DNA of 64,000 nucleotides, taken from NCBI GenBank assembly GCA_965205165.1, contig OZ242037.1, positions 1,550,001-1,614,000 of the forward strand. The letters are read 5' to 3'. Positions 39,026 through 47,654 of this stretch are shown piece after piece; position 1 is the first letter of the stretch, and every line of letters starts with the position of its first letter. The notes beneath the pieces are model-generated. The model saw nothing but the letters and a program-made list of their open reading frames with translations, did no database searches and was not told the origin of the DNA. The stretch is from CBDESM01 sp965205165. Its GTDB lineage: Bacteria > Chloroflexota > Dehalococcoidia > Bin125. Both the position numbers and the translations under genes were made by a program.

Positions 39026-39913
39026 TCAGCTCTTCGGCGCGCTGGGCCGGCTCTTGCCCGCGCCGTAGTCCTGGAAGGGGCCGTCGCGCCAGTCGAGCGC
39101 GGCCTTGAGCCCCTTCGACTGCGCGATCCGGCCGAACTCGCCGGCGCTGTCGCGGTAGGTCGAGAGCGCCTGGATGTCGGCGCCGACGGCGAGCGCGGTG
39201 CGGATGCCCATCACCTCGTAGGAGCGGTTGAGCCCGCGCTTGCTCATCTGCACCATGTCGGGCGCGATGTTGGCGATCCGCTCGGCCATCGCCTCGGTCG
39301 CGTCGGCCAGTTCGTCGACCGGCAGGGCGCGGTTGGCCCAGCCGAGCTCGACGGCCTCTTTGCCGGTCACGGAGTCGCCCGTGTAGCAGAGCTCGCGGGC
39401 CTTGCGCATCGACATGTGCCAAGGGTGGTAGAGCACGTCGACGGTGGTCATGGCGCGGACGGGCGGGTAGCCGATGATGGCGTCCTCGGCCACGAACATG
39501 AGGTCGCACATGCTGGCCAGCTCGGAGCCGCCGGCGAGGGCGTAGCCGTGGACCTGGGCGATCACGGGCTTGGTCAGCTCCCAGATCTGCCAGTAGCCGG
39601 AGAGCAGGTGCTGCGGCCACTGGCCCTGGCCGGGGTGGATCGGCCCGACGCTGGGCAGGCCGGAGCGGTAGTCGAGGTAGTCCGACTCGGAGAGGTTGGG
39701 CACCGGCGTGATGTCGTAGCCGGCGGAGAAGGTGCGGCCGGCGCCGCGGACGATGCAGGCGTGGACGGCGTCGTCGGCCTCGGCGTCCTTGAGCGCGTGG
39801 AAGAGTTCGGCGCGCAGGCGGTGGCTGAGCGCGTTCATCTTCTCCGGCCGGTTCAGCGTGACGATCGCGGTGCGGCCCTTGATCTCGTACAGGATGTCCT
39901 CGTAGTCGGTCAT
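39026..39913 (-). CDS. Enoyl-CoA hydratase/isomerase family protein
   Basis: A 295-residue crotonase-superfamily protein. 'AIVTLNRPEKMNALSH', the oxyanion loop 'GRTFSAGYDI', and 'VHGYALAGGSELASMCDLMF' are present. One catalytic Glu of standard hydratases (in 'GG..L') is in place as 'GSELA'. The second half diverges ('PVRAMTTVDVLYHPWHM'), so hydratase, isomerase or hydrolase activity cannot be separated. GAGGAG is the ribosome site and TACCCT a possible -10. Confidence 0.88.
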   Translation of the reverse strand: MTDYEDILYEIKGRTAIVTLNRPEKMNALSHRLRAELFHALKDAEADDAVHACIVRGAGRTFSAGYDITPVPNLSESDYLDYRSGLPSVGPIHPGQGQWPQHLLSGYWQIWELTKPVIAQVHGYALAGGSELASMCDLMFVAEDAIIGYPPVRAMTTVDVLYHPWHMSMRKARELCYTGDSVTGKEAVELGWANRALPVDELADATEAMAERIANIAPDMVQMSKRGLNRSYEVMGIRTALAVGADIQALSTYRDSAGEFGRIAQSKGLKAALDWRDGPFQDYGAGKSRPSAPKS

Positions 39914-39956
39914 GATGCTCCTCGGCGTGCTGCGCTTGCAGGGTAGGGGACGCGGC

Positions 39957-40502
39957 TCAGGAAGGGGCCATCGAGTAGCCGTGGTTGCCCAGCGCCGCGC
40001 CGGCCGCGGCGACGGCCAGGGTCAGCAGCAGGCCGATCATCGAGAGCGCGATGGTCAGCCTGCGGACGCGGACCAGCGCCGCCTCGTCGCCCGCGCCGTG
40101 CGCCGCGATGGCGGCCCGGGCCAACTCGAGCTGGCGCGGGCCGAAGACGAACTGGTGCAGTCCGATCACGATGATCATCGCCAGCCAGAGCGACATCTTG
40201 GCGATGAAGATCACGCCCCAGCGGACGTCCCCGATGTCCTCGCCGAAGCCCAGCTCGCGCGCCATGTCCAGGCGCGGGTCGACCATCGCGCCGCCCGTGA
40301 CCACGATCACGACCATCGCGGCGATGCCGATCCGGCCGAAGCGCCTGGTGAAGGCCTCGAGCGCGTCGATCCAGTGCGCGCGGTCGCCGATCAAGCGGAG
40401 GGCCGGAATCACCGCGGCGGCGGTCACGATCTGGCCGCCGAGCCAGATCGCGACGCCGATCACGTGCAGCCAGATCAGTACGGAGAGCGCTGATTCCGAC
40501 AT
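39957..40502 (-). CDS. CopD-like four-helix membrane protein
   Basis: A 181-residue integral membrane protein with four hydrophobic helices. 'LIWLHVIGVAIWLGGQIV' at the N-terminus, with His and Trp, is typical of CopD/DUF2269-type proteins. 'LHQFVFGPRQLELA' follows the third helix. Members are linked to copper handling or haem-like ligands; nothing here proves a ligand. A related fold may be the protein at 55.4 kb. Confidence 0.75.
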   Translation of the reverse strand: MSESALSVLIWLHVIGVAIWLGGQIVTAAAVIPALRLIGDRAHWIDALEAFTRRFGRIGIAAMVVIVVTGGAMVDPRLDMARELGFGEDIGDVRWGVIFIAKMSLWLAMIIVIGLHQFVFGPRQLELARAAIAAHGAGDEAALVRVRRLTIALSMIGLLLTLAVAAAGAALGNHGYSMAPS

Positions 40503-40518
40503 CGCCCGGCTCCGGCCC

Positions 40519-41670
40519 CTACGCGCGCACCCAGTGCCAGATGCCGTCGGTGTTCATCAGCTGCTCGCCGCGCTCGCCGTTGCAGGCGCAGTCGCTGCGG
40601 CCGCAGTCGCAGAGCGGGCAGGGGCCGGTCTGGCCCTCCGTGAAGTCGGCGAAGCACTTGCAGCCGCAGTTGCAGAACGCGGAGCGGCCGGGCAGGCCGG
40701 ATTCCTCGACCCTGCTGGGCCTGCGGTCGCCGCGATCTCCGCGGTCGTCGCGCCCGTCGCGCCGGCCGCCGCGGAAGTCGTCCCGGCCCCTGCCCCGCCG
40801 GTCGTCACGTCTGTCATCGCGCCGATCGTCGCGGCCCGGGCCGCGACGGCGATCCTGCTGGCCGCCGCGGAAGTCGCCGCGGTCGTCGCGCCGGGCGGGG
40901 GGAGTCGATGGAGCCGCCGGCGCTTCGCGGCGGACGGTCGCGTTGCGGGCGTCCAAGGTGAGCGAGGTGGCCGAGCGGATCAGCGCCACGTGCAGCTCGG
41001 CTTGCCGCCACTGATCAAGCGGGAGGTTGGGCATCACCGCCGCGGCGAGGGCTTCGTACGACTCGATCGCCTGCTGCACGACGGGGTTGGGCGCCGCGGG
41101 CCGCCCGACCGGGGCGGCCGGATCCCGCTCGGCGCCGGCTTGGGCGGCGGGGGCCGCCTCCTCGGGAGCCTGTTCGTCGGAGTCGCGGGGTTCGGTGGAG
41201 GACATGGCGGGAGGGCTTTCGATTGTGCCGGCCGGCGGTGCCGGCGGTTCGGGCGATGGTTCCGCTACGGCCTCGTCTTGCGGCGCGGCCGGCTGTTCGT
41301 CTTCTTCGTCCGCGGTCTCCGCGTCGCTCTCGCCGCCGCGTGCGACGAGCATCATCAGCGCGAAGATGGCCTGATCGATTGCGTCGCGATCGGGTTCGGG
41401 CTGGCCGGCGGCTTCGACCACCTGCGCGAGTTCGCCATACGCCCACTCGTGGTAGGTGATCTTGATCTCCCCGTTGGCGGCGATGACCTGCGCCGCGGCG
41501 TCGAAGTCGGCGGGGTCGATCGGGCGCGTGCCGTGCCCGTCGATCGCGTCTTGCAGCAGCTGGGCCCGCTTGGCCGCCGCGGCCGCGGTGCTGAGCCCGG
41601 CGAAGTTCTTGCGCACGCCCTCGGCAGAGCCGTCGAGCAGCGCCTCGATCTGCGAGGTGTCGTGCGTCAC
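40519..41670 (-). CDS. Hypothetical protein with Arg/Asp repeats and Cys cluster
   Basis: A 383-residue protein I do not recognise, GTG start with GGGAG. An alpha-helical N-terminus (1-110) precedes an acidic Pro/Ala/Glu linker, a second helical block ('SYEALAAAVMPNLPLDQW'), and a very charged stretch of RRDD and GRGRDDFRGG repeats. It ends in a nine-cysteine cluster (FCNCGCKCF ... CPLCDC ... DCACN). The cluster resembles a metallothionein-like or zinc-binding patch; the RGG/RD stretch resembles RNA-binding disordered regions. It lies before purA's stop with a 42-bp gap. Confidence 0.7.
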   Translation of the reverse strand: MTHDTSQIEALLDGSAEGVRKNFAGLSTAAAAAKRAQLLQDAIDGHGTRPIDPADFDAAAQVIAANGEIKITYHEWAYGELAQVVEAAGQPEPDRDAIDQAIFALMMLVARGGESDAETADEEDEQPAAPQDEAVAEPSPEPPAPPAGTIESPPAMSSTEPRDSDEQAPEEAAPAAQAGAERDPAAPVGRPAAPNPVVQQAIESYEALAAAVMPNLPLDQWRQAELHVALIRSATSLTLDARNATVRREAPAAPSTPPARRDDRGDFRGGQQDRRRGPGRDDRRDDRRDDRRGRGRDDFRGGRRDGRDDRGDRGDRRPSRVEESGLPGRSAFCNCGCKCFADFTEGQTGPCPLCDCGRSDCACNGERGEQLMNTDGIWHWVRA

Positions 41671-41712
41671 TTCAATCTCCCTGCGGGTGCTGCGGGCGTC
41701 TCCGTCCAGCGG

Positions 41713-43002
41713 CTAGAGGATCGGATCGACCAGGATCGCCTGGTCTCGTTCGGGGCCGACGCTGACCAGCGCGGCGGGGGCGCGGATCAATTCCTCGATC
41801 CGGCGCACGTAGGTCTGGGCGTTGGGCGGCAGCTCCTCGAAGCGGCGGCAGTGGCTGGTGTCCTCGCACCAGCCGGGCAGCTCTTCGTAGACCGGGGCCG
41901 CGGCGGTCAGCTGGGCGCGGGCGCTGGGGAAGGTCTCGACGCGGCGGCCGTCGATCATGTAGGCGACGCAGACCTTGAGCGATTCGAAGCGGTCGAGCAC
42001 GTCGAGCCGGGTGAGCGAGATGCTCTGGCAGCCGTTCAGCCGGATCGTGTAGCGGGCGGCGACGCTGTCGAACCAGCCGCAGCGCCGCGGCCGGCCGGTG
42101 GTGGTGCCGTACTCGCGGCCGGCCTCGCGCAGGCGGTCGCCCTCCGCGCCGGGCAGTTCGGTCGGCATCGGGCCGTTGCCGACGCGGGTCTGGTAGGCCT
42201 TGTAGACGCCGATCACCCGGTCGATGTCGGAGGGCGCGATGCCGGCCCCGATCGCCGCCCCGGCGGCCATCGAGGTGGGCACGGAGGAGGTGACGAAGTC
42301 GTAGGTGCCGCTGTCGAGGTCGAGCAGCGCCCCTTGCGCGCCCTCGAGCAGGATGCGCCGGCCGTTCTGCAGCGCCTCCTGGCAGATCGCGCTGGTGTCG
42401 GTCACGTAGGGCGCGAGCCGCGCCCAATGCCCGCGGTAGGCGTCGAGGATTTCGTCGTAGTCGAGCGGCTCGAGGCCGTAGAGCTTGGTCAGCACCTGGT
42501 TCTTGTAGTCGAGCACCATCCGCAGCCGTTCGGCGAAGCCGTTGGGGTCGGCCAGATCGGAGATGCGGATGCCCCAGCGGGCCACCTTGTCGGTGAAGGC
42601 CGGGCCGACGCCCTTGCCGGTCGTGCCCACCGCCGCTTGGCCGCGGAAGGCTTCGTCGGCCCGGTCGATGATCGGGTGCCAGGGCATGATCAGGTGGGCG
42701 CGGTCGGAGACGCGCAGCCGCTCGGTGCTGACGCCGCGGGTTTCCAGCTTGGTGATTTCCTCGATCAGCACGGCCGGATCGATGGCGACGCCGTTGCCGA
42801 CGATGGAGGTTTTCTCGGGGTAGAAGATGCCCGCGGGGACGAGGTGGAGGGCGAATTCGCCGTGCGCGTTGACGATGGTGTGGCCGGCGTTGTTGCCGGC
42901 GGAATAGCGGACCACGATCGCCGCCTTGCGCGCGAGCAGGTCGACGACGCGGCCCTTGCCCTCGTCACCCCATTGACCGCCGATGACCACGACTGCCGGC
43001 AC
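41713..43002 (-). CDS. purA: Adenylosuccinate synthetase
   Basis: A 429-residue PurA, GTP-dependent synthesis of adenylosuccinate from IMP and aspartate. The P-loop 'GGQWGDEGKGR' (8-18), 'NAGHTIV' and 'GTTGKGVGPAFTDK' are present, with 'GAQGALLDLDSGTYDFVTSS' in the middle. Start is GTG at 43002. A strong hairpin lies about 20 bp upstream. Confidence 0.96.
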   Translation of the reverse strand: MPAVVVIGGQWGDEGKGRVVDLLARKAAIVVRYSAGNNAGHTIVNAHGEFALHLVPAGIFYPEKTSIVGNGVAIDPAVLIEEITKLETRGVSTERLRVSDRAHLIMPWHPIIDRADEAFRGQAAVGTTGKGVGPAFTDKVARWGIRISDLADPNGFAERLRMVLDYKNQVLTKLYGLEPLDYDEILDAYRGHWARLAPYVTDTSAICQEALQNGRRILLEGAQGALLDLDSGTYDFVTSSVPTSMAAGAAIGAGIAPSDIDRVIGVYKAYQTRVGNGPMPTELPGAEGDRLREAGREYGTTTGRPRRCGWFDSVAARYTIRLNGCQSISLTRLDVLDRFESLKVCVAYMIDGRRVETFPSARAQLTAAAPVYEELPGWCEDTSHCRRFEELPPNAQTYVRRIEELIRAPAALVSVGPERDQAILVDPIL

Positions 43003-43021
43003 GGACGCGCTCGCTCTTCCC

Positions 43022-43041
43022 GCCCGCGCGCTGGCGCGGGC
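43022..43041. repeat. Hairpin upstream of purA
   Basis: GCCCGCGC (43022-43029), 4-nt loop, GCGCGGGC (43034-43041). It would lie in the purA leader on the minus strand. No purine riboswitch core could be recognised, so it is listed as structure only. Confidence 0.4.
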
Positions 43042-43165
43042 TTCCGCTCGGATGGCCTCGGTCGAAGAAAGGTTCGGCGACGGCTTTCGGAACTGGAGGA
43101 TCGTACCACGCGCCAGCGCGGGCGGCGCACTGCGCGGCCGCCGTCCGCCTACCGCCGCGCGCCGC

Positions 43166-43171
43166 TAGATT
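43166..43171 (+). promoter_or_regulatory. -10 box of DUF402 gene (leaderless)
   Basis: TAGATT followed by 7 nt and the ATG at 43179. Confidence 0.5.
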
Positions 43172-43178
43172 GGCGCGC

Positions 43179-43721
43179 ATGAGCGCCGCCCGCGGACCGG
43201 ACGAGCTGCCGCCGCCGCCCGCGGGCCGGCTGATCGAGCGCAAGATCGGCCTGGACGGCTCGGCCCGGGACTTCCCGCTCGAGCGCTGGCTGGTCGCCGA
43301 CGACCTGATCGTGGGCCGCTGGGCGGCCATCGACGACCCGCAGTACGAGCATCTGGCCGGCTTCACCTCCTGGGGCGTCTGGTGGCCCGGGCTGCCCTAC
43401 GGCGCCTACCGCGTCCACCGCCCGGACGGTTCGCTCCGCGTCCACCGCCTGGACGCGCTCAACGACGTCCGCTGCGACGGCGAGGTGGTCGCGTTCGACG
43501 ACCTGCTGCTCGACGCGGTGATCCGGCCCGACGGGGAGGTGACGATCGAGGACGAGGACGAAGTGGAGCAGGCGCTGGCGGAGGGGCTGCTGGATCTGGA
43601 GCAGCGCTGGCGGATCGCCTGGGTGCGCGACATGTTCGAGCGCCGCCCCGATCTGCTCATTCGCCGGATCGACGCCGCCATCGCCCGCGCCGTAGCCCAC
43701 GCCCGCTCCGGGCAGCCGTAG
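43179..43721 (+). CDS. DUF402-domain protein
   Basis: A 180-residue DUF402 protein. The family's beta-barrel pattern is visible: 'PYGAYRVHRPDGSLRVHRLD', 'DGEVVAFDDLLLDAVIRPDG' and 'TIEDEDEVEQALAEGLLDLE'. Characterised relatives (SA0684/Ntdp type) hydrolyse nucleoside tri/diphosphates; others act in tRNA processing. The start at 43179 (MSAARG) follows the leaderless pattern; a TTG at 43170 is less likely. Confidence 0.8.
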   Translation: MSAARGPDELPPPPAGRLIERKIGLDGSARDFPLERWLVADDLIVGRWAAIDDPQYEHLAGFTSWGVWWPGLPYGAYRVHRPDGSLRVHRLDALNDVRCDGEVVAFDDLLLDAVIRPDGEVTIEDEDEVEQALAEGLLDLEQRWRIAWVRDMFERRPDLLIRRIDAAIARAVAHARSGQP

Positions 43722-43724
43722 ACT
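43719..43724 (+). promoter_or_regulatory. -10 box of dam gene (leaderless)
   Basis: TAGACT, whose TAG is also the stop codon of the DUF402 gene, followed by 6 nt and the ATG at 43731. Confidence 0.5.
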
Positions 43725-43730
43725 CCCGCC

Positions 43731-44687
<957 letters not shown>

Positions 44688-44975
44688 TCTCGCCTGCGAA
44701 ACCGGGTCCTTCGAACACCACGATCCCTCTGATCGGCCAAGCGCGAATATCGTCTGCTTCCGCAGGGATCTTCTCGTATGTCGTCCCTGACGACTCTTGG
44801 AAGCGGCAGATCACGCCAAGTCGTTCGCCAGTGTTGGGATCAGAGATGAGGACGTCGATCTTGCGGTTCGTTCCCCAGATCGTGCGGCCGATGTTGATGC
44901 CCCGCTCTGCGGTGAGCCCAATGGCCTCGGCCCATCCTGCGACTTCTCGGATCAGCTCCTTGCGCGAGTCAACCA

Positions 44976-45446
44976 TCAGGAAACCTCCGGGCGCTTGGGG
45001 ATCATCACGGCGCGGGTGAATTCGAGGATGGTTTCGCCGCGCTGGTTGCGGGCGGTGGTGTGGACGGTGACGATCCCGCGGTCGGGCTGGGACTTGGATT
45101 CGCGGACCTCGAGCACCTCGGTGTAGGCGGTCAGCGTGTCGCCGTGGAAGACGGGGCCGGTGTGGCGGAGATCCGTGGTGGCGAGGTTGGCGATGGCCTT
45201 GCCGCTGACCACGGGCACGGTCATCCCGAAGACGAGCGAGTAGACGAACGGGCCGGAGACGACGCGGCGGCCGAACTGCGTGCCTTCCGCGTATTCGAGG
45301 TTGGTGTGCAGCGGGTGATGGTTCATGGTCAGCATGCAGAACATCAAGTCGTCCGCCTCGGTCACGGTGCGGCCGGGCCAGTGCTCGATCTGCTCGCCGG
45401 GCTCGAACTGCTCGAGGTAGCGGCCGAACTGTTCCTTGGTGGGCAT
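44976..45446 (-). CDS. MaoC-family dehydratase
   Basis: A 156-residue hot-dog-fold MaoC-like hydratase. The hydratase motif is 'MNHHPLHTNLEYAEGTQFGR', followed by 'VSGPFVYSLVFGM' and 'TDLRHTGPVFHGDTLTAYTE'. It acts on an enoyl- or mesaconyl-CoA type substrate. It is 19 bp downstream of an acyl-CoA dehydrogenase in the same orientation. CitE-like lyases lie about 4 kb away, a set seen in branched-acid CoA pathways. Confidence 0.88.
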   Translation of the reverse strand: MPTKEQFGRYLEQFEPGEQIEHWPGRTVTEADDLMFCMLTMNHHPLHTNLEYAEGTQFGRRVVSGPFVYSLVFGMTVPVVSGKAIANLATTDLRHTGPVFHGDTLTAYTEVLEVRESKSQPDRGIVTVHTTARNQRGETILEFTRAVMIPKRPEVS

Positions 45447-45465
45447 CTGCGTCCTCCGGGTGCGG

Positions 45466-46650
45466 TCAGACCGCGTAGAGCTCGAGCAGGCGGCGGGCGA
45501 TCACGATCCGCTGGATTTCGTTGGTGCCCTCGGCCACCGCCATCAGCGGCGCGTCGCGGTAGAAGCGCTCGACCGGCAGCTCCTTGGTGTAGCCGATGCC
45601 GCCGTGCACGCGCATCGATTCGAGCGTGCATTCCAGCGCCACTTCGGTGGCGAAGAGCTTGGCCATGCCGACGTCGAGATCCGAGCGCTGGCCGGAATCC
45701 TTCTTGCGCGCGGCGTCGCGGGTGAGCAGGCGGGCGGCGCGGATCTTGGTCGCCATCTCGGCCAGCTTGAGCTGCACCGCCTGGTGCTGCGCGATCGGCT
45801 TGCCCATCGTTTCGCGCTGCTGCGCGTAGACGATGGCATGGTCGAAGGCGGCCTGCGCCACGCCGGTGGCGCGGGCGGCGACGTTGATCCGCCCGATCTC
45901 GAGGCCGGAGATCATCTGCTGGAAGCCGCGCCCCTCCTCGCCGCCGAGCAGGTTCGCGGCCGGCACGCGGGCGTCCTCGAGGAAGAGTTCGGCGGTTTCC
46001 GGCCCCTTGTAGCCGAGCTTGTCGATGGTGCGCGCGACGCTGAAGCCGGGCGTGCCCTTTTCGACCAGGAAGGCGGAGATGCCGCGGTGGCGCGGGCTCG
46101 CCTCCGGGTCGGTCTTGGTCATCGCCAGGTAGACGTCGCCGCGGTCGCCGTTGGTCACGAACAGCTTGTTGCCGTTGAGCACGTAGTCGTCGCCGTCGCG
46201 GGAGGCGGTGGTGCGGATCGCCTGCGCGTCGGAGCCGGCGTTGGGCTCGGTGATCGTGAAGCAGCCCTGCAGTTCGCCGCTGGCGAGGCCCGGCAGGAAG
46301 CGCGCCTTCTGCTCGGCGGTGCCGTGCGAATCGATGATCCAGCCGTCGATCACGTTGGTGTTGATGATCCCCGCCAGGCCCATCCAGCCGCGCGCGATCT
46401 CCTCGATCACGGCCGAGTAGGTTTCGAACGAGAGGCCCAGCCCGCCGTGCTCGGCCGGGAAGGTGATGCCGAAGACGCCCATCTCGCACATGTCGCGGTG
46501 GATCCCGGCCGGGAACTCGCCCGCATGCTCCAGCGCGTCGGCCTCGGGGATGACCCGCTCGTCGACCCAGCGCCGCACGTTGCGGACGATGTCGACGCCG
46601 GTTTCCCCGTCCCCCGCGATGATCTCCCGAACCTCCGAAACAGCAGCCAT
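45466..46650 (-). CDS. Acyl-CoA dehydrogenase
   Basis: A 394-residue FAD enzyme. 'CFTITEPNAGSDAQAIRTTA' (FAD/substrate loop), 'NGNKLFVTNGDRGDVYLAM', 'MRVHGGIGYTKELPVERFYR' and catalytic-Glu region 'VAEGTNEIQRIVIARRLL' are present. It oxidises an acyl-CoA, passing electrons to ETF. ATG at 46650 has GGGAGG upstream and a TAGACT box at 46673-46678. It leads the two-gene operon with MaoC. Confidence 0.95.
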   Translation of the reverse strand: MAAVSEVREIIAGDGETGVDIVRNVRRWVDERVIPEADALEHAGEFPAGIHRDMCEMGVFGITFPAEHGGLGLSFETYSAVIEEIARGWMGLAGIINTNVIDGWIIDSHGTAEQKARFLPGLASGELQGCFTITEPNAGSDAQAIRTTASRDGDDYVLNGNKLFVTNGDRGDVYLAMTKTDPEASPRHRGISAFLVEKGTPGFSVARTIDKLGYKGPETAELFLEDARVPAANLLGGEEGRGFQQMISGLEIGRINVAARATGVAQAAFDHAIVYAQQRETMGKPIAQHQAVQLKLAEMATKIRAARLLTRDAARKKDSGQRSDLDVGMAKLFATEVALECTLESMRVHGGIGYTKELPVERFYRDAPLMAVAEGTNEIQRIVIARRLLELYAV

Positions 46651-46672
46651 GGGTCGCCTCCCAGCACCCGCA

Positions 46673-46678
46673 AGTCTA
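46673..46678 (-). promoter_or_regulatory. -10 box of acyl-CoA dehydrogenase operon
   Basis: TAGACT on the minus strand, 22 nt before the ATG, divergent from the toxin-antitoxin promoter. Confidence 0.45.
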
Positions 46679-46728
46679 CGCGCCGCCCGCGATTCGGACG
46701 GCGGATCGCCCCCGATTCTGTTAGAATG

Positions 46729-46737
46729 CGCGTGCAA
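46729..46737 (+). promoter_or_regulatory. Promoter of Panacea-toxin pair
   Basis: TGT-TAGAAT, an extended -10, 11 nt before the TTG start; GGGGGTGAGG lies between. No clear palindromic operator was seen. Confidence 0.5.
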
Positions 46738-46748
46738 GGGGGTGAGGC

Positions 46749-47324
46749 TTGACCACGCTCGACCGACGGGTGCTGCAAGTCCCGGTGCGGGACGTCGCCA
46801 GGTATTTCCTGGCCTCCGCATTCCAAAACGGGGACGAATTCGATCCGCCCCAGCTGCACGCGCTCTGCTACTACGCGCAAGGACTCTACTTCGCCCGGCA
46901 CGGCGAGCCGCTCTTCTACGAGGCGATCTCGGCCTCCAGCGAAGGCCCGGCGATCCCGCGCCTGACGGACGAGCTCGAGTACATCGTCGACCGCCGGGAG
47001 ACCCGGTTCGAGCTGCCGCTGCTGCGGCAGGAGTGGATCTTGGACGAAGCGCTGCGGCGCTGGCAAAGCGACGACCCCGCGGAGGCGCTGCGCGAGGCGC
47101 GCGATGACGATCCCTGGCGGGTCGCGGTGCGCCAAGGCCGCGGCGGCGCGGAGATCCCGGCCGGCGAGATCGCCGCGTTCGTCTCCCGCCACGAATCCGA
47201 AGCCGCGCCCGAACCGCCGCCGCCCGATTGGGACAAGGTCTACGCCTTCCTCCAGCGCCCCGAAGTGGCCGCCGAGATCACCGGCGACCGACAAGTTGCC
47301 GAGTCGTCCTCGCGCCTGTGGTGA
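46749..47324 (+). CDS. Panacea-domain (DUF4065) antitoxin-like protein
   Basis: A 191-residue protein with TTG start. The Panacea/SocA-like domain is recognisable: 'VARYFLASAFQNGDEFDPPQ', 'LHALCYYAQGLYFARHGEPL' and 'FYEAISASSEGPAIPRLTDE'. This domain is the antitoxin part of many toxin-antitoxin pairs with unrelated toxins. A Pro-rich C-terminal segment ('AAPEPPPPDWDKV') follows. The stop overlaps the next gene's GTG (GTGA), the expected coupling. Confidence 0.82.
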   Translation: MTTLDRRVLQVPVRDVARYFLASAFQNGDEFDPPQLHALCYYAQGLYFARHGEPLFYEAISASSEGPAIPRLTDELEYIVDRRETRFELPLLRQEWILDEALRRWQSDDPAEALREARDDDPWRVAVRQGRGGAEIPAGEIAAFVSRHESEAAPEPPPPDWDKVYAFLQRPEVAAEITGDRQVAESSSRLW

Positions 47325-47617
47325 TCCCCGATCGCCCCAGCCCCTACGACATCCTCTATTCGGAGCGCGCGCGGGCGGCGGTCGCCCGCCTCTCCGAGGA
47401 GGAGCGCGTCCTCTTCCCCGTCGCCGAGGGCCTGCTGCTCGAGGACCCGACCCCGGCGAACCCCCGCGTCGCCGACGTCTCCTCGCTCGACGAATACTCC
47501 AACGGAGAGCACGTCTTCGTGTTCGGGGAGCTCACCTTCATCTACCGCTTCCTCAACCGGCTGGTGATCGAAGTCGATAGCGTCTGGGTGATCAAGGACG
47601 ACGAGCCCGACGGCTGA
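47321..47617 (+). CDS. RelE/ParE-like toxin candidate
   Basis: A 98-residue protein with GTG start overlapping the Panacea gene. It begins with helices ('ILYSERARAAVARLSEEERV') and ends in a run of beta strands ('HVFVFGELTFIYRFLNRLVI', 'VDSVWVIKDD'). This order and size resemble RelE/ParE-superfamily toxins. No catalytic residues can be asserted. Position after an antitoxin-like gene supports the call. Confidence 0.65.
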   Translation: MIPDRPSPYDILYSERARAAVARLSEEERVLFPVAEGLLLEDPTPANPRVADVSSLDEYSNGEHVFVFGELTFIYRFLNRLVIEVDSVWVIKDDEPDG

Positions 47618-47654
47618 GCGGCGAACCGCGGCAAGCGCGTTGAGGGGGCGGAAA

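Noticed and set aside
41713..43178. Purine riboswitch before purA
   Set aside because: The hairpin at 43022-43041 is clear, but no conserved purine-aptamer junction sequence was found upstream of the GTG.
39985..43182. 1065-residue plus-strand open frame opposite CopD-like, Cys protein and purA genes
   Set aside because: Antisense shadow; Gly/Val/Asp-rich translation without motifs. The minus strand holds purA and others with clear family signatures.
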